A program made the position numbers and the translations under genes. This document shows positions 25,401-33,874 of a DNA stretch of 39,340 nt, piece after piece. Positions within the stretch are counted from its first letter, which is position 1; each line of letters begins with the position of its first letter. Source of the stretch: Lentibacter sp. (lineage in GTDB: Bacteria > Pseudomonadota > Alphaproteobacteria > Rhodobacterales > Rhodobacteraceae); contig JADGEJ010000033.1 of NCBI GenBank assembly GCA_016744435.1, positions 1-39,340 of the forward strand, given 5' to 3'. The notes under the pieces are model-generated. The model saw only the letters and a program-made list of their open reading frames with translations. It did no database searches and was not told where the DNA came from.

Positions 25401-25945
25401 AGTTCGGCCTCATGGCGGCGTTGATAGAGCCCCGAGATCCCAGCCGCCTCTTCCAGAATGCGGCGGCGGTTCTTCGGCTTCGCGTTGATCAGCTCGGCGA
25501 TCCGCCCCTGCCCCACCAATGCTGGCGAATGCGCGCCGGTTGAGGCGTCAGCAAACAACATCTGCACGTCGCGCGCGCGGGTGTCTTTGCCATTGGCCTT
25601 ATAGGCGCTGCCCACATCACGGGTGATACGGCGCACGACCTCAAGATTGTCTTGGTCGTTAAAGCCAGCAGGTGCGAGGCGGTCTTGGTTGTCGATATGC
25701 AGCGAAACTTCGGCAAAGTTGCGCGCGGGTCGTGTGGCCGCGCCAGCAAAGATCACGTCTTCCATGCCGCCGCCGCGCATTGAGGTTGGGCGGTTTTCGC
25801 CCATAACCCAGCGCAGTGCTTCCAACAGGTTAGACTTGCCACAGCCGTTAGGGCCGACAACGCCAGACAGCCCGTGCTGAATGATCAGATCGGTCGGATC
25901 AACGAAGCTTTTGAAGCCCTGTAATCTGAGTTTGTGAAACTGCAC
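22490..25945 (-). CDS. smc: Chromosome segregation protein SMC
   Basis: A 1151-residue condensin ATPase that compacts and segregates origin-proximal DNA with ScpAB. Domains in order are the N-terminal ATPase half (LRLQGFKSFVDP; Walker A GPNGCGKSN at 31-39), a long coiled coil rich in Ala/Glu/Arg, the hinge in the middle (around 500-620: VQVEPGFEKALGAALADDL), the returning coiled coil, and the C-terminal half with signature LLSGGEQTLTALAL and Walker B ICVLDEVDAPLDDAN. The GTG start is preferred, since the FKSF motif should be about ten residues in, although no good Shine-Dalgarno is visible. A perfect DnaA box lies about 100 bp upstream. scpA and scpB are not in the window. Confidence 0.96.
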   Translation of the reverse strand: MQFHKLRLQGFKSFVDPTDLIIQHGLSGVVGPNGCGKSNLLEALRWVMGENRPTSMRGGGMEDVIFAGAATRPARNFAEVSLHIDNQDRLAPAGFNDQDNLEVVRRITRDVGSAYKANGKDTRARDVQMLFADASTGAHSPALVGQGRIAELINAKPKNRRRILEEAAGISGLYQRRHEAELKLKGAETNLSRVDDVIEQLATQLAQLARQARQAARYREIGEELRRSEGLLLYRRWKEAAEAHAAEQDTLRERTTTAAQAEKAARDATKQRQLAEDALPALREEEAIATAVLQRLTVQRDTLDDQEKSALHTIETLKNRILQLSADMEREAGLNRDAEETIARLEWEADELKKAGEGHEGRLTAAAESSQSSAEILQERESALSELTEDVARLSARHQSAQRLLEDSRKTESRSSGEAEKALAAVEVSRAALAKAASDFEIAQAAEKGAHQASVAAEEALTAAEAARAATQSREAVARAELSEAEGEVNALSAEATALARLVERDTAEGGQIIDRVQVEPGFEKALGAALADDLRAPEVSEDGPSGWASLPSYKEPHPLPAGVRPLSEHVNVPAVLARRMAQIGLVDADEAPALQEQLKPGQRLVSVEGDLWRWDGLRAWAEDAPSAAALRLEQINRLEALKQQMESASARAEGARRAHAMLTQQLATDAQADKDAREARRAADSAVADAARALSRAEADRTLAESRLDSLGLAVKRHEEEAMTARKSLQEAERGLAGLGDLAEARAEVEDVKLTVEAARMTMMSKRSAHDELRREGEARTRRSQEVTKEMSGWRHRLETAEKRIAELVERKEASEVELKDATAAPEEIAAKRAELGHSISDAEARCAKAADALSEAEGSERTASNAERDAERAASEAREARARAEARTEAARETVAYAAERIEEVQETTPDKLLESLAADPEKMPASEAIENDVNRLKRQRDALGAVNLRAEEDAKEVAEEHDTLKGEKEDLEEAIRTLRNGINSLNREGRERLLTAFEQVNSNFSMLFKHLFGGGDANLVLVESDDPLEAGLEIMCQPPGKKLATLSLLSGGEQTLTALALIFGVFLANPAPICVLDEVDAPLDDANVTRFCDLLDEMCRRTDTRFLIITHHAVTMSRMDRLFGVTMQEQGVSQLVSVDLKKAEAMVA

Positions 25946-26045
25946 TGTTTGCTTTGGCCAAATGATTCCGGATTCCGGCCAGTTTGGCGTCTGACTTGGC
26001 TGCCTGTCAACGCGCAGCACCCTTTATGTGGGGTTATCCGCCGAG

Positions 26046-26054
26046 TTATCCACA
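26046..26054 (+). promoter_or_regulatory. Perfect DnaA box upstream of smc
   Basis: TTATCCACA matches the strong DnaA consensus exactly. It sits in the 117-bp gap between the smc start and the end of the upstream glutathione transferase gene. It is a single box, so not an origin; it might tune smc transcription or be chance. Confidence 0.4.
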
Positions 26055-26062
26055 AGATATCG

Positions 26063-27028
26063 CTATATAGAGCGTAAATTACCCCGATTGTGCGGCGCAT
26101 CGAAGTCCAGAACAGGGTTCACTGGGGTGATGCGGTTTGGGTTAATGCCCTCGTGACTGTAGTGATAGTGCCGCACGATATGAGCAAAATTGGTCGTCTT
26201 GCTCACGCCTTCCACCTGATACAGTTCGCGGGTGTAGGCCCAGAGGTTGGGGTAATCAACGATGCGTTTGCGGTTACACTTGAAATGCAAATGATAGACC
26301 AGATCAAAGCGCACAAGGGTCGTGAACAGGCGCCAGTCGGCTTCTGTTAGGACGTCGCCCATCAGGTATCTGCTCGCGCCAAGCCGCGCTTCTAACCACT
26401 CCAGCGTGTCAAACAACGGCACGACAGCGGCGTCGTAAGCCTCTTGCGAAGTGGCAAACCCCGCTTTGTAGACGCCGTTGTTGAGCGTGTTATAAATGCG
26501 TGCATTCACCACATCTATGGCGTCGCGCTGAGCTTCTGGCCAAAAGTCGAGCCTGTTGCCTGTTAAGCCGTCGAACGCGGCGTTCATCATCCGGATGATC
26601 TCACTGCTTTCGTTTGAGACGATGGTCTCAAGCTCTTTGTCCCACAGAATTGGGACAGTGACGCGGCCAGACACCTGCGGATCAGCTTTGGTATAGATGT
26701 CGCGCGCAAATGGCAGGCCATAGAGTGTATCACCTGTCGCGCCCTCATCATCGCGCTCAAATGTCCAGCCATCCGAAAGCATATCAGGATGCACAACCGA
26801 GGTGCTGATATGCTCGGTAAGGCCTTTTAGCGCACGAAAGATCAGCACTCGGTGGGCCCATGGGCAGGCGTGCGAGACGTAAAGATGATAGCGGCCTGAA
26901 ACTGCGGGGAAGTCACCGTCAGGGGTGATCCAGCTTCGAAAGCCCGCGGTTGTGCGTTTGAAAGCCCCACCTGTTGATTTGGTATCATACCAGACATCTT
27001 CCCAAACACCGTTTACAAGCTGGCCCAT
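26063..27028 (-). CDS. Glutathione S-transferase, glutathionyl-hydroquinone reductase type (YqjG/ECM4)
   Basis: Glutathionyl-hydroquinone reductases (xi-class GSTs) remove glutathione from glutathionyl-hydroquinones. The protein has 321 residues, within family length. The thioredoxin-fold N-half has the diagnostic YVSHACPWAHR with active cysteine C55. The C-terminal helical domain has ANDVVNARIYNTLNNGVYKAGFA-like and LTEADWRLFTTLVRFDLVYHLHFKCN stretches typical of the class. The chosen ATG has GGAGAG four bases before it; an ATG inside that ribosome site and a long Cys-rich upstream extension are rejected. It stands alone, 117 bp upstream of smc. Confidence 0.9.
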   Translation of the reverse strand: MGQLVNGVWEDVWYDTKSTGGAFKRTTAGFRSWITPDGDFPAVSGRYHLYVSHACPWAHRVLIFRALKGLTEHISTSVVHPDMLSDGWTFERDDEGATGDTLYGLPFARDIYTKADPQVSGRVTVPILWDKELETIVSNESSEIIRMMNAAFDGLTGNRLDFWPEAQRDAIDVVNARIYNTLNNGVYKAGFATSQEAYDAAVVPLFDTLEWLEARLGASRYLMGDVLTEADWRLFTTLVRFDLVYHLHFKCNRKRIVDYPNLWAYTRELYQVEGVSKTTNFAHIVRHYHYSHEGINPNRITPVNPVLDFDAPHNRGNLRSI

Positions 27029-27251
27029 CGCGCTCTCCATTGCTGTATGCAAGCAACATAGACCGCTCAAGCACGCAAAAAAACTGCAGCACACGCGCAG
27101 GGCCGGTGCGCTACTGCACAAACCACCTTTCAAGGCGGCAGAGTCACGCAGTTGCAACAGGTGCATGTGCAGCATTCTGTTTTTCACGCATTGTCACTTG
27201 CTGTTCACATCTCATGTGTAATTTTGCCCCGATACCACTGGGAACATTGCC

Positions 27252-27617
27252 ATGACTGACTATCTTTCGCCTGAAATCGAAGCCGCCTTGAAGGCCGCGC
27301 GCAAACAAGCGATGCGCAAATCTAGCCGCTTGCGTGTGCATGTCGGCGACGAGAAATACCCGATCATGCGGCTGTGGGACGAAGGCTTTGCTCTTGATCT
27401 CGAAGATGCACCGCATCTGCGCGGCTTGGTTGACGTATACGACAGCGCCAAACACCTGATGCAGTGTTTGATCGTTGCCTCCGCTGAAGAGGCCGGAGAA
27501 GTGATCTATGAGTTCAAACGCGCGACAGTGGCCAACGACACTGCCCCGCTTGACTACGAGCGCGCCGTAAACGCGCCCGTGGCCTTGCTTGGCGCAGATG
27601 TTGCGCGCGCACGCTAG
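27252..27617 (+). CDS. Conserved-looking small protein, possibly PilZ-like
   Basis: A 121-residue soluble protein without signal peptide. The central part (RKSSRLRVHVGDEKYPIMRLWDEGF... split over 22-48, then GLVDVYDSAKHLMQCLIV and EVIYEFKRAT) has the beta-rich, Arg-containing look of PilZ c-di-GMP-binding domains, but a full RxxxR plus D/NxSxxG signature cannot be confirmed, so this is only a resemblance. GGGAAC precedes the ATG. It is divergent from the glutathione transferase gene and ends base-to-base against the convergent patB. Confidence 0.75.
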   Translation: MTDYLSPEIEAALKAARKQAMRKSSRLRVHVGDEKYPIMRLWDEGFALDLEDAPHLRGLVDVYDSAKHLMQCLIVASAEEAGEVIYEFKRATVANDTAPLDYERAVNAPVALLGADVARAR

Positions 27618-28787
27618 TTATTGCAGATCAGCAAAGGCTTTTTGCAACCGCGCAACTGCGTCTTCAACCACAGAGCGCGGTGTCGCGAGGTTAAAGCGCA
27701 TGAAGCTTTCGCCGCCCGTGCCAAACGTCGGGCCGTGGTTGGCGGCTATCTTGGCGTCTTTCTCAACCCGCTGGGTAAACTCTTCGCGGCTCATGCCTGT
27801 GCCCTCAAAGTCGACCCACGCGAGGTAGGTTGATTCTAGTGGCATTGATTGCAGACCCGGGATGCTGTTAACGCCCGCATCAAAAATCTCGCGATTGCCA
27901 TTGATATAAGCGACCATTTCGTCAACCCATTTGGCCCCCTCCGGAGAATAGGCGGCTTCGGCCATGAACAACCCGAAAGAGTTGGGCGACAGGCCGAGGC
28001 CCATCATCCGCTGGGCAAACTCGGCGCGCAGCTTTTCATTGGGGATGATCACATTGCCCGAGTGGCTGCCCGCTATGTTGAATGTCTTGGTTGTCGCCGT
28101 CATCATAACGAGACGGTCTTCAATATTGTCCAAAAGCGCCATGGCTGTGTGCTTCTGACCGGGCATCAAGATGTCATGGTGGATCTCGTCGGACACCAAG
28201 ATCAAACCATGTTTACGTGCAAATTCAGCGACTTGCTCAAGTTCCTCGCGGCTCCAGACACGCCCGCCCGGATTGTGAGGCGAGCAGAGCACGACCATCT
28301 TCTCGCTGCCATCAAGGATGCTGTCGTAGCTGCCAAAGTCCATCTCGTAGCGGCCATTGTTGAGAACCATCGGGCACTCGACAACGCGGCGGTTGTTGGC
28401 CTTAATCACCTTGGCAAAGGCATGGTAGACAGGGGTAAAGAGCACGACACCATCGCCCGGCTCTGTCCAGGTATCAACGCACATCGCGGTGCCATTCACC
28501 AAGCCATGGGTCGTGAAGATAGCGGCTGGGTCAACCTCCCAGCCGTGGCGCTCCTTCATCCACCAGCAGATCGCGGCGCGATAGCTGGTTTCGTCGGCGT
28601 AGTAGCCGTAAACACCGTGATCAAGCATGCCCTGCAGCGCATTTTGTACGCAAGCAGGCGGGCGAAAGTCCATGTCAGCGACCCACATCGCGATCCCCTC
28701 ATCGGCAGGCACGCCATAGAGCGTTTCCATCGCGTCCCACTTGGCAGAATGCGTTCCTTTGCGGTCGATGATCTCGTCGAAATTCAT
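27618..28787 (-). CDS. patB: PatB/MalY-type cystathionine beta-lyase (C-S lyase)
   Basis: A 389-residue fold-type I PLP enzyme that cleaves C-S bonds of cystathionine and related cysteine conjugates to pyruvate, ammonia and a thiol, in methionine synthesis or sulfur recycling. Signatures are MWVADMDFRPP (34-44), GVYGYY near 58, CSPHNPGGRVW (168-178), LVSDEIHHDI near 197 and the PLP lysine in TATTKTFNIAG (K234). The C-terminal FMRFNLATPR carries the carboxylate-binding arginine. GAGGGC precedes the chosen ATG, 41 codons inside the longest frame. Its stop abuts that of the convergent small gene. Confidence 0.92.
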   Translation of the reverse strand: MNFDEIIDRKGTHSAKWDAMETLYGVPADEGIAMWVADMDFRPPACVQNALQGMLDHGVYGYYADETSYRAAICWWMKERHGWEVDPAAIFTTHGLVNGTAMCVDTWTEPGDGVVLFTPVYHAFAKVIKANNRRVVECPMVLNNGRYEMDFGSYDSILDGSEKMVVLCSPHNPGGRVWSREELEQVAEFARKHGLILVSDEIHHDILMPGQKHTAMALLDNIEDRLVMMTATTKTFNIAGSHSGNVIIPNEKLRAEFAQRMMGLGLSPNSFGLFMAEAAYSPEGAKWVDEMVAYINGNREIFDAGVNSIPGLQSMPLESTYLAWVDFEGTGMSREEFTQRVEKDAKIAANHGPTFGTGGESFMRFNLATPRSVVEDAVARLQKAFADLQ

Positions 28788-28877
28788 GGCTTGGCCCTCT
28801 ATCTGATTTGGGCAAGACGCTACCGGAATGCGCGCCAAGCGCAAGGCCATGTTGCACCGCGCGCCAACCTGCCCTAA

Positions 28878-29405
28878 ATGAGCCTTATGAAACTGCCTAT
28901 TCTCATCCACCCCGACCCGCGGCTCAAAAAGAATTGCGCCCCTGTGCCTGACTTGTCAGACAGTCTACGCACGCTGGCCGATAACATGCTTGAAACCATG
29001 TATGACGCCCCCGGAATTGGCCTCGCAGCGCCCCAAATTGGCCAGCTCACAAGGCTTTTTGTGCTTGATTGCGTCAAGGAAGAGGGCGAAGCGGCCCGCC
29101 CGCTGATCATGTTCAACCCTGAGATCGTGGCGAGCTCTGACGAGACCAATGTCTATGAAGAAGGCTGCCTGTCGATCCCCGAGCAATACGCCGAAGTGAC
29201 CCGCCCCAAAGTGGTTGACGCGCGCTGGATTGACCGTGACGGAAACGAGCAAACCGAGACATTCGACGGCCTCTGGGCAACCTGTTTTCAGCACGAGCTT
29301 GATCACCTCAATGGCAAGCTGTTCATCGACCATATCGGAGCGATGCGCCGCCAGATGATCACCCGCCGGATGCAGAAACTCAAACGCGAGCAAGCCCGCG
29401 CATGA
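28878..29405 (+). CDS. def: Peptide deformylase
   Basis: Removes the N-formyl group from nascent proteins with an Fe(II) or Zn centre. The 175 residues hold all three active motifs: GIGLAAPQIG (46-55), EGCLS (metal ligand C97) and QHELDH (His139, catalytic Glu140, His143). The C-terminal basic helix (RRQMITRRMQKLKREQ) is normal for ribosome binding. The first ATG is used, but an ATG three codons later is equally possible because no clear Shine-Dalgarno is seen. It is the first of three overlapping genes def-def2-fmt, the removal and addition steps of the formyl-Met cycle. Confidence 0.95.
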   Translation: MSLMKLPILIHPDPRLKKNCAPVPDLSDSLRTLADNMLETMYDAPGIGLAAPQIGQLTRLFVLDCVKEEGEAARPLIMFNPEIVASSDETNVYEEGCLSIPEQYAEVTRPKVVDARWIDRDGNEQTETFDGLWATCFQHELDHLNGKLFIDHIGAMRRQMITRRMQKLKREQARA

Positions 29406-29893
29406 GCGTGCGGACCTGCATCCCGTGGCCCGACAAGCGGCTCCGCACGGCTGCCGCACCCGTGAGCGAAGTCACTGACGAGACACATAAAATCTGGGCT
29501 GATATGGTCGACACGATGGAGGCAATGCCCGGTGTTGGCCTTGCCGCTGTGCAGATCGGCGTGATGCAGCGCCTCGCCGTTGTCGACGCCTCCGACAACC
29601 GTGGCGAGGCCATCCTGATGGCCAACCCCGAGATCATCGACGCAAGCGCTATCCTGCGTGAACACCCCGAAGCCAGCCCCAACTTGCCCGGCTTTTCAGC
29701 GCGCCTCAAACGGCCCCGCGGCGTGAGCGTGCGGTTTCTCAACGCCGAGGGCGTGGTTGAGCAACGCGAGCTTATTGGCCTCTGGTCGACCTCAGTGCAG
29801 CACCAGATTGACCACCTCAATGGCAAGATGTTCTTTGACCATTTGAGCAAAGTGAAACGCGACATGCTGCTGCGCAAGGCGAGGAAATCCTGA
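29402..29893 (+). CDS. Peptide deformylase-like protein with degenerate active site
   Basis: A 163-residue paralogue of the preceding deformylase that keeps the fold but not the chemistry. Motif 1 is [10 protein letters not shown] (44-53). The EGCLS cysteine motif is replaced by EASPN (90-94), so the metal-binding Cys is absent. HExxH has become HQIDH (134-138), losing the catalytic glutamate while keeping both histidines. There is no frameshift and the gene overlaps def by four bases (ATGA) and fmt by one, so it is under selection as part of the operon. A pseudoenzyme role such as ribosome binding or regulation is an inference. It should not be counted as an active deformylase. Confidence 0.9.
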   Translation: MSVRTCIPWPDKRLRTAAAPVSEVTDETHKIWADMVDTMEAMPGVGLAAVQIGVMQRLAVVDASDNRGEAILMANPEIIDASAILREHPEASPNLPGFSARLKRPRGVSVRFLNAEGVVEQRELIGLWSTSVQHQIDHLNGKMFFDHLSKVKRDMLLRKARKS

Positions 29894-30801
29894 TGCGCGT
29901 TACCTTCATGGGCTCACCCGAATTTTCCGTTCCTGTGCTTGATGCTTTGGTTGCGGCTGGTCACGAGATCGCGGCGGTTTACTGCCAGCCGCCACGGCCT
30001 GCGGGGCGTGGCAAAAAAGACAGGCCAACTCCGGTGCATGCCCGCGCCTTGGAGCTCGGGCTTGAGGTGCGCCACCCCGTTTCGCTGAAGACGCCTGAAG
30101 CGCAAAAAGAGTTCGCAAGCTTTGCCCCAGAGGTTGCTGTCGTCGTCGCCTATGGGCTGATCCTACCGCAAGCCGTACTGGATACGCCTACGTATGGTTG
30201 CCTCAACATTCACGCGTCTTTGTTGCCGCGCTGGCGAGGGGCCGCGCCCATTCACCGCGCTATAATGGCAGGAGACACCGAGACAGGTATTTGCATCATG
30301 CAGATGGAAGCGGGCTTGGATACCGGGCCAGTTCTGTTGCGTGAAGCCACGCCGATTGGCGCGGAAGAAACCACCGCAGAACTGCATGACCGCCTGTCAG
30401 TGATTGGCGCGGACTCTATCACTAAGGCTTTGTCTAATATAGATAATCTTTCGCCAACAACCCAGCCGAGTGACGGTATAACCTACGCCTCAAAGATCAG
30501 TAAAGACGAAGCCCGCGTTGACTGGAATAAGCCCGCTGATGCGGTTGATCGCCAAATTCGCGGGCTGTCCCCCTTCCCTGGCGCGTGGTGCGAGCTTGAC
30601 GGCGCCCGCATCAAACTACTGGCTTCCAGATTGGCTGAGGGCAACGGCGAAGCTGGCGAAACCATCAGTACGGAGCCGTATGTTGCCTGTGCCAAAGGAG
30701 CGGTGCAGCTCCTCCGCTTGCAAAAAGCAGGCAGTCGCGCGCAAGGTGCCGAAGAGTTTTTGCGCGGCACGCCTATGCCAATTGGCACGCGGCTGACTTA
30801 A
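29893..30801 (+). CDS. fmt: Methionyl-tRNA formyltransferase
   Basis: Transfers a formyl group from 10-formyl-tetrahydrofolate to Met-tRNA(fMet) for translation initiation. The 302 residues show the N-terminal formyltransferase fold ([25 protein letters not shown] loop; catalytic Asn105/His107 in [25 protein letters not shown]) and the C-terminal tRNA-binding beta-barrel ([25 protein letters not shown]). Its ATG overlaps the stop of the deformylase-like gene as TGATG, so translation is coupled. Confidence 0.97.
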   Translation: MRVTFMGSPEFSVPVLDALVAAGHEIAAVYCQPPRPAGRGKKDRPTPVHARALELGLEVRHPVSLKTPEAQKEFASFAPEVAVVVAYGLILPQAVLDTPTYGCLNIHASLLPRWRGAAPIHRAIMAGDTETGICIMQMEAGLDTGPVLLREATPIGAEETTAELHDRLSVIGADSITKALSNIDNLSPTTQPSDGITYASKISKDEARVDWNKPADAVDRQIRGLSPFPGAWCELDGARIKLLASRLAEGNGEAGETISTEPYVACAKGAVQLLRLQKAGSRAQGAEEFLRGTPMPIGTRLT

Positions 30802-30849
30802 CAGCTATCGGCACAGGGGTTAGTTTCACGACCCATCGGAGGAAATAAC

Positions 30850-31083
30850 ATGGTTATCTGGCTCATCACCATCGGCGCAGCCGCCGGTTTTCTTGCAACC
30901 AAGATCATGAAGATCGAGGCTGATCTCATCACCACAATGGCGATAGGCATTGGTGGAGCCTTCGTTGGCGGTTTCGTTTTACGCTTTCTTATCAGTATGA
31001 TGGGAATGCTGGCAGGGCTTGTCGGCGCTGTGCTCGGAGCCATGCTGCTGATCTGGCTTTGGCAGACATATATCAAACGCTAG
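30850..31083 (+). CDS. Small membrane protein, GlsB/YeaQ/YmgE-like
   Basis: A 77-residue, very hydrophobic protein with about three membrane helices: residues 1-18, the glycine-rich TTMAIGIGGAFVGGFVLRFL, and MGMLAGLVGAVLGAMLLIWLW. The glycine-patterned helices and length resemble the transglycosylase-associated GlsB/YeaQ/YmgE family of stress-related inner-membrane proteins. The function is not established. GGAGGAAATAAC before the ATG is a strong ribosome site. It may be cotranscribed with fmt (48 bp gap). Its stop directly abuts the stop of the convergent TRIC gene. Confidence 0.82.
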   Translation: MVIWLITIGAAAGFLATKIMKIEADLITTMAIGIGGAFVGGFVLRFLISMMGMLAGLVGAVLGAMLLIWLWQTYIKR

Positions 31084-31707
31084 TCAGTTGCGCGGTGGGC
31101 GGGCCTTGTAAACCGGCAGGCGCCACCCGAAGGCGATCGAGCCTGCGCGCAGCACCACTGTGCTGAGCACACAACTGCCAAAAACCACCAAGGGCGCGCC
31201 CGAAAGCGTCGCTGCAAGCAGCGCCACAGCCGCGCCGCCAAAGGCAGCGGAGACATAGAGCTCACCCTGCCGCAGCACCATCGGAACCTCGTTGGCGACC
31301 ACATCGCGCATGAGGCCTCCGAAGGTGCCGGTGATGACCCCCATGATCAAGACAATCGGCGCGCCATAGCGCAGCTCCATCGCCACGCCAACGCCAGCCG
31401 CAACAGCGACGCCAAGCGCGAGCGCATCGAGCCACAAGAGCAGGCGTGCGCGACTTTCAAACAAATGCGCGGTAAAAAAGATCAACGCTGCAGCGCAGCA
31501 GGCAATGCCAATGTGCCCCGGGTTGGCGATCCAGAAAACCGGGTTTCTGTCGAGGAGCAAGTCGCGCAAAGTGCCGCCGCCGACGGCAGTGAGCGTAGCC
31601 AGAAAGGCAAATCCGATCAGGTCAAGTTGCGCACGGGAGGCGGCCAGCGCGCCGGTAAGAGCAAAGACAAAAACTGCTGCATAGTCGAGCAGCGCGAGCG
31701 TGCTCAT
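31084..31707 (-). CDS. TRIC/UPF0126 family cation channel protein (YadS-like)
   Basis: A 207-residue inner-membrane protein with two repeats of three hydrophobic helices, each ending in the family's glycine-rich motif: [20 protein letters not shown] near 41 and [19 protein letters not shown] near 127. This is the bacterial trimeric intracellular cation (TRIC) channel layout. The function in bacteria is poorly known; monovalent cation conduction is from homology. It is the last gene of the minus-strand operon ispH-methyltransferase-rnhA-TRIC, overlapping the rnhA stop by four bases. Confidence 0.9.
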   Translation of the reverse strand: MSTLALLDYAAVFVFALTGALAASRAQLDLIGFAFLATLTAVGGGTLRDLLLDRNPVFWIANPGHIGIACCAAALIFFTAHLFESRARLLLWLDALALGVAVAAGVGVAMELRYGAPIVLIMGVITGTFGGLMRDVVANEVPMVLRQGELYVSAAFGGAAVALLAATLSGAPLVVFGSCVLSTVVLRAGSIAFGWRLPVYKARPPRN

Positions 31708-32171
31708 CCTTCGCGCTTTTTGGGTTTGAACGGCTCCATTCCAGCGCGGGCCAATTCGTCAGCGCGCTCGTTTTCCGCGTGCCCCGCGTGGCCTTTGATC
31801 CACTTCCACGTGACGGTGTGGCGCTCTTGAGCGGCGTCAATACGTTGCCACAGATCCACGTTTTTGACAGGTTTCTTGGCGGCCGTCTTCCAGCCGTTGC
31901 GCTTCCAACCAAAAATCCAACCGGTGACACCGTTTTTCACATAGGCGCTATCGGTGACAACAGTTAGGTTTGATGGTTTCTCAAGTGTTTCCAAGGCGTT
32001 GATCGCCGCGAGAAGTTCCATTCGGTTGTTGGTCGTGTCGGCTTCACCGCCCTGCAAGCAGCGCTCTTTGAGCACTTTATTGCCCTCTTTGGCGAGCAGC
32101 AAAACGCCCCAGCCGCCTGGGCCCGGGTTGCCCGAGCAGGCACCGTCGGTGTAGGCGAAGAGTTCAGGCAT
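31704..32171 (-). CDS. rnhA: Ribonuclease HI
   Basis: Degrades the RNA strand of RNA-DNA hybrids such as R-loops and primers. The 155 residues match E. coli RNase HI in length. The acidic active site is visible: Asp9 in [17 protein letters not shown], Glu52 in NNRMELLAA, Asp74 in VVTDSAYV and the final Asp in [10 protein letters not shown], with the basic loop [17 protein letters not shown]. The start used is the internal ATG, since the longer frame's first 29 codons are non-conserved and lie within the upstream methyltransferase gene. It overlaps that gene by eight bases and the TRIC gene by four. Confidence 0.96.
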   Translation of the reverse strand: MPELFAYTDGACSGNPGPGGWGVLLLAKEGNKVLKERCLQGGEADTTNNRMELLAAINALETLEKPSNLTVVTDSAYVKNGVTGWIFGWKRNGWKTAAKKPVKNVDLWQRIDAAQERHTVTWKWIKGHAGHAENERADELARAGMEPFKPKKREG

Positions 32172-32754
32172 GTGAGCGCACCAAAATATAGGGTTCAAGT
32201 TTGCCCGAAAAGCCCCTGCCCTCGGCGTTGAGCGTGTTGTAGGGCCTAAAGCCTGCATCAGTCAGAAGTTGCATGAGTTCGCTTTCCGTAACGTAGGTGT
32301 ATTGCCGCCCGATGTTGTCGCGTGACGCGCCGTCGCCGAGCTTCATTCCGATGTGAAAGATGCCTGCGGGCTTCAGCGCAAGTTTGATGCTGGCCAAATG
32401 CGCGGGGAGGCTTTCGCGTGGGGCGTGGAGGAGTGAGAAATTTGCCCATACGCCATCGTATGCGCCCTCGGTATCAAGCTCGTCGAAAAAGGCCTGCCAT
32501 GCATTAACGCCTTGCTGTTGGCGCGCCAAAGCGACCATTTCGGCCGAGCCGTCAAAAGCGTCAACTGTGCACCCCTTAGCCGCCATCTGAACCGCGAAGT
32601 GGCCGGGGCCGCAGCCAAAATCGAGGACCTTAGCTGCATCAGGTAAGTCGGCAAGGAATCCATGCAAGCTGTCTTGATCGGATTTACCGATTTTCAAGTC
32701 AGCGTACTCTTTGGCTTTGGCGTCATAGACGGCCAGTGTTTCATCGTCGCTCAT
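32164..32754 (-). CDS. Class I SAM-dependent methyltransferase
   Basis: A 196-residue Rossmann-fold methyltransferase. Motif I is [19 protein letters not shown] near 44, followed by the acidic [15 protein letters not shown] and later [13 protein letters not shown]. The substrate cannot be inferred from the C-terminal half; it is of the Methyltransf_11/25 type. The ATG overlaps the ispH stop (ATGA), and its own end overlaps rnhA, so it is embedded in a tightly coupled operon. That does not identify the substrate. Confidence 0.9.
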   Translation of the reverse strand: MSDDETLAVYDAKAKEYADLKIGKSDQDSLHGFLADLPDAAKVLDFGCGPGHFAVQMAAKGCTVDAFDGSAEMVALARQQQGVNAWQAFFDELDTEGAYDGVWANFSLLHAPRESLPAHLASIKLALKPAGIFHIGMKLGDGASRDNIGRQYTYVTESELMQLLTDAGFRPYNTLNAEGRGFSGKLEPYILVRSHA

Positions 32755-33701
32755 GCGGGTACTCTCAGGATGCGGGGAACTTTGAACTCGACGTTTTCTT
32801 GTGCAGTTTCAATCAGTTTTGTCGTGACATTATAGCGCTCGGAGAAGGCGTCGATGACTTCCTCAACCAGAACTTCAGGTGCAGAAGCGCCCGCCGAAAG
32901 GCCGACAGATTTGATGCCCTCAAGAGCGCGCCAGTCGATCTCCGTGGCACGGCCAACGAGCTGTGAATAGCCACAACCGCCCTTGGCCGCGACTTCAACC
33001 AAACGGCGGGAGTTTGATGAGTTTGGCGCACCAACAACCAGCAGGGCGTCAACCTTGCCAGCAATGGCTTTAACCGCGGCCTGGCGGTTTGTGGTCGCGT
33101 AGCAGATGTCTTCTTTGTGGGGCCCGACGATCGCGGGAAAGCGGGCCTGCAGTGCGGCGACTATCCCTGCTGTGTCGTCAACCGAGAGCGTGGTTTGGGT
33201 GACGAAGGCAAGCTTTGTCTCGTCGCGGACTGTGACTTTGGCAACGTCCTCTTCGGTTTCCACCAGAAGCACTTCGCCGTCAGGAAGCTGGCCCATTGTG
33301 CCGACAGTTTCGGGGTGCCCTGTGTGGCCGATCATGATGATTTGCAAGCCTGCAGCAGCGTGACGCTCGGCTTCGATGTGCACCTTGCTAACCAATGGGC
33401 AAGTCGCATCAACATAGACCATCTCACGGCGTGCAGCCTCGGCTGGCACAGCCTTAGGAACGCCGTGAGCCGAGAAAATGACCGGGCGGTCATTGGGGCA
33501 GTCTTCGAGTTCTTCGACAAAGACAGCGCCTTTTGCACGCAAATCGTCGACAACGAACTTGTTGTGAACGATCTCGTGACGCACGAACACAGGCGCGCCC
33601 CACTTCTCAAGCGCCATTTCGACGATCTTGATAGCACGATCAACACCTGCGCAAAAACCGCGCGGAGCGGCGAGGTAGACTGTCAGGGCCGGCTTACTCA
33701 T
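32751..33701 (-). CDS. ispH: 4-hydroxy-3-methylbut-2-enyl diphosphate reductase
   Basis: The last step of the MEP isoprenoid pathway, giving IPP and DMAPP through a 4Fe-4S cluster. The three cluster cysteines are in place: [10 protein letters not shown] (C17), VDATCPLV (C101) and [11 protein letters not shown] (C200), as are the catalytic Glu131 in [11 protein letters not shown] and the SNS-type NSSNSRRL motif. The 316-residue length is standard. It is the first gene of an operon of four overlapping genes. Its presence shows that this organism makes isoprenoids by the MEP route. Confidence 0.97.
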   Translation of the reverse strand: MSKPALTVYLAAPRGFCAGVDRAIKIVEMALEKWGAPVFVRHEIVHNKFVVDDLRAKGAVFVEELEDCPNDRPVIFSAHGVPKAVPAEAARREMVYVDATCPLVSKVHIEAERHAAAGLQIIMIGHTGHPETVGTMGQLPDGEVLLVETEEDVAKVTVRDETKLAFVTQTTLSVDDTAGIVAALQARFPAIVGPHKEDICYATTNRQAAVKAIAGKVDALLVVGAPNSSNSRRLVEVAAKGGCGYSQLVGRATEIDWRALEGIKSVGLSAGASAPEVLVEEVIDAFSERYNVTTKLIETAQENVEFKVPRILRVPA

Positions 33702-33824
33702 GGCGCGCTCCTTAAGGCGTTCAGCAAAGCTGTTCTGCGATGAACCTCAGTTACAGGTCAAGGGCGAGGCGCCTCTTGGCCTTTGAGCTAAGCGATGCGC
33801 GCTCACAGGTCTAGGGCCAAGACG

Positions 33825-33862
33825 CAAAAAAGGCGCGGGGCCAAAGCCGCGCGCCCCTTTTT
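33825..33862 (-). terminator. Intrinsic terminator of the NYN gene, possibly bidirectional
   Basis: GGCGCGGGG and GCGCGCCCC-type arms around a CCAAAG loop make a GC-rich hairpin. A-runs on the left (33826-33831) and T-runs on the right (33858-33862) give a T-tract on both strands. It lies 12 bp past the stop of the minus-strand NYN gene. Confidence 0.75.
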
Positions 33863-33874
33863 AAAGTCGCAAGC

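Noticed and set aside
27849-28877. 342-codon plus-strand frame
   Set aside because: Antisense to patB, which has all its PLP-enzyme motifs; the long opposite frame reflects GC-rich codon use.
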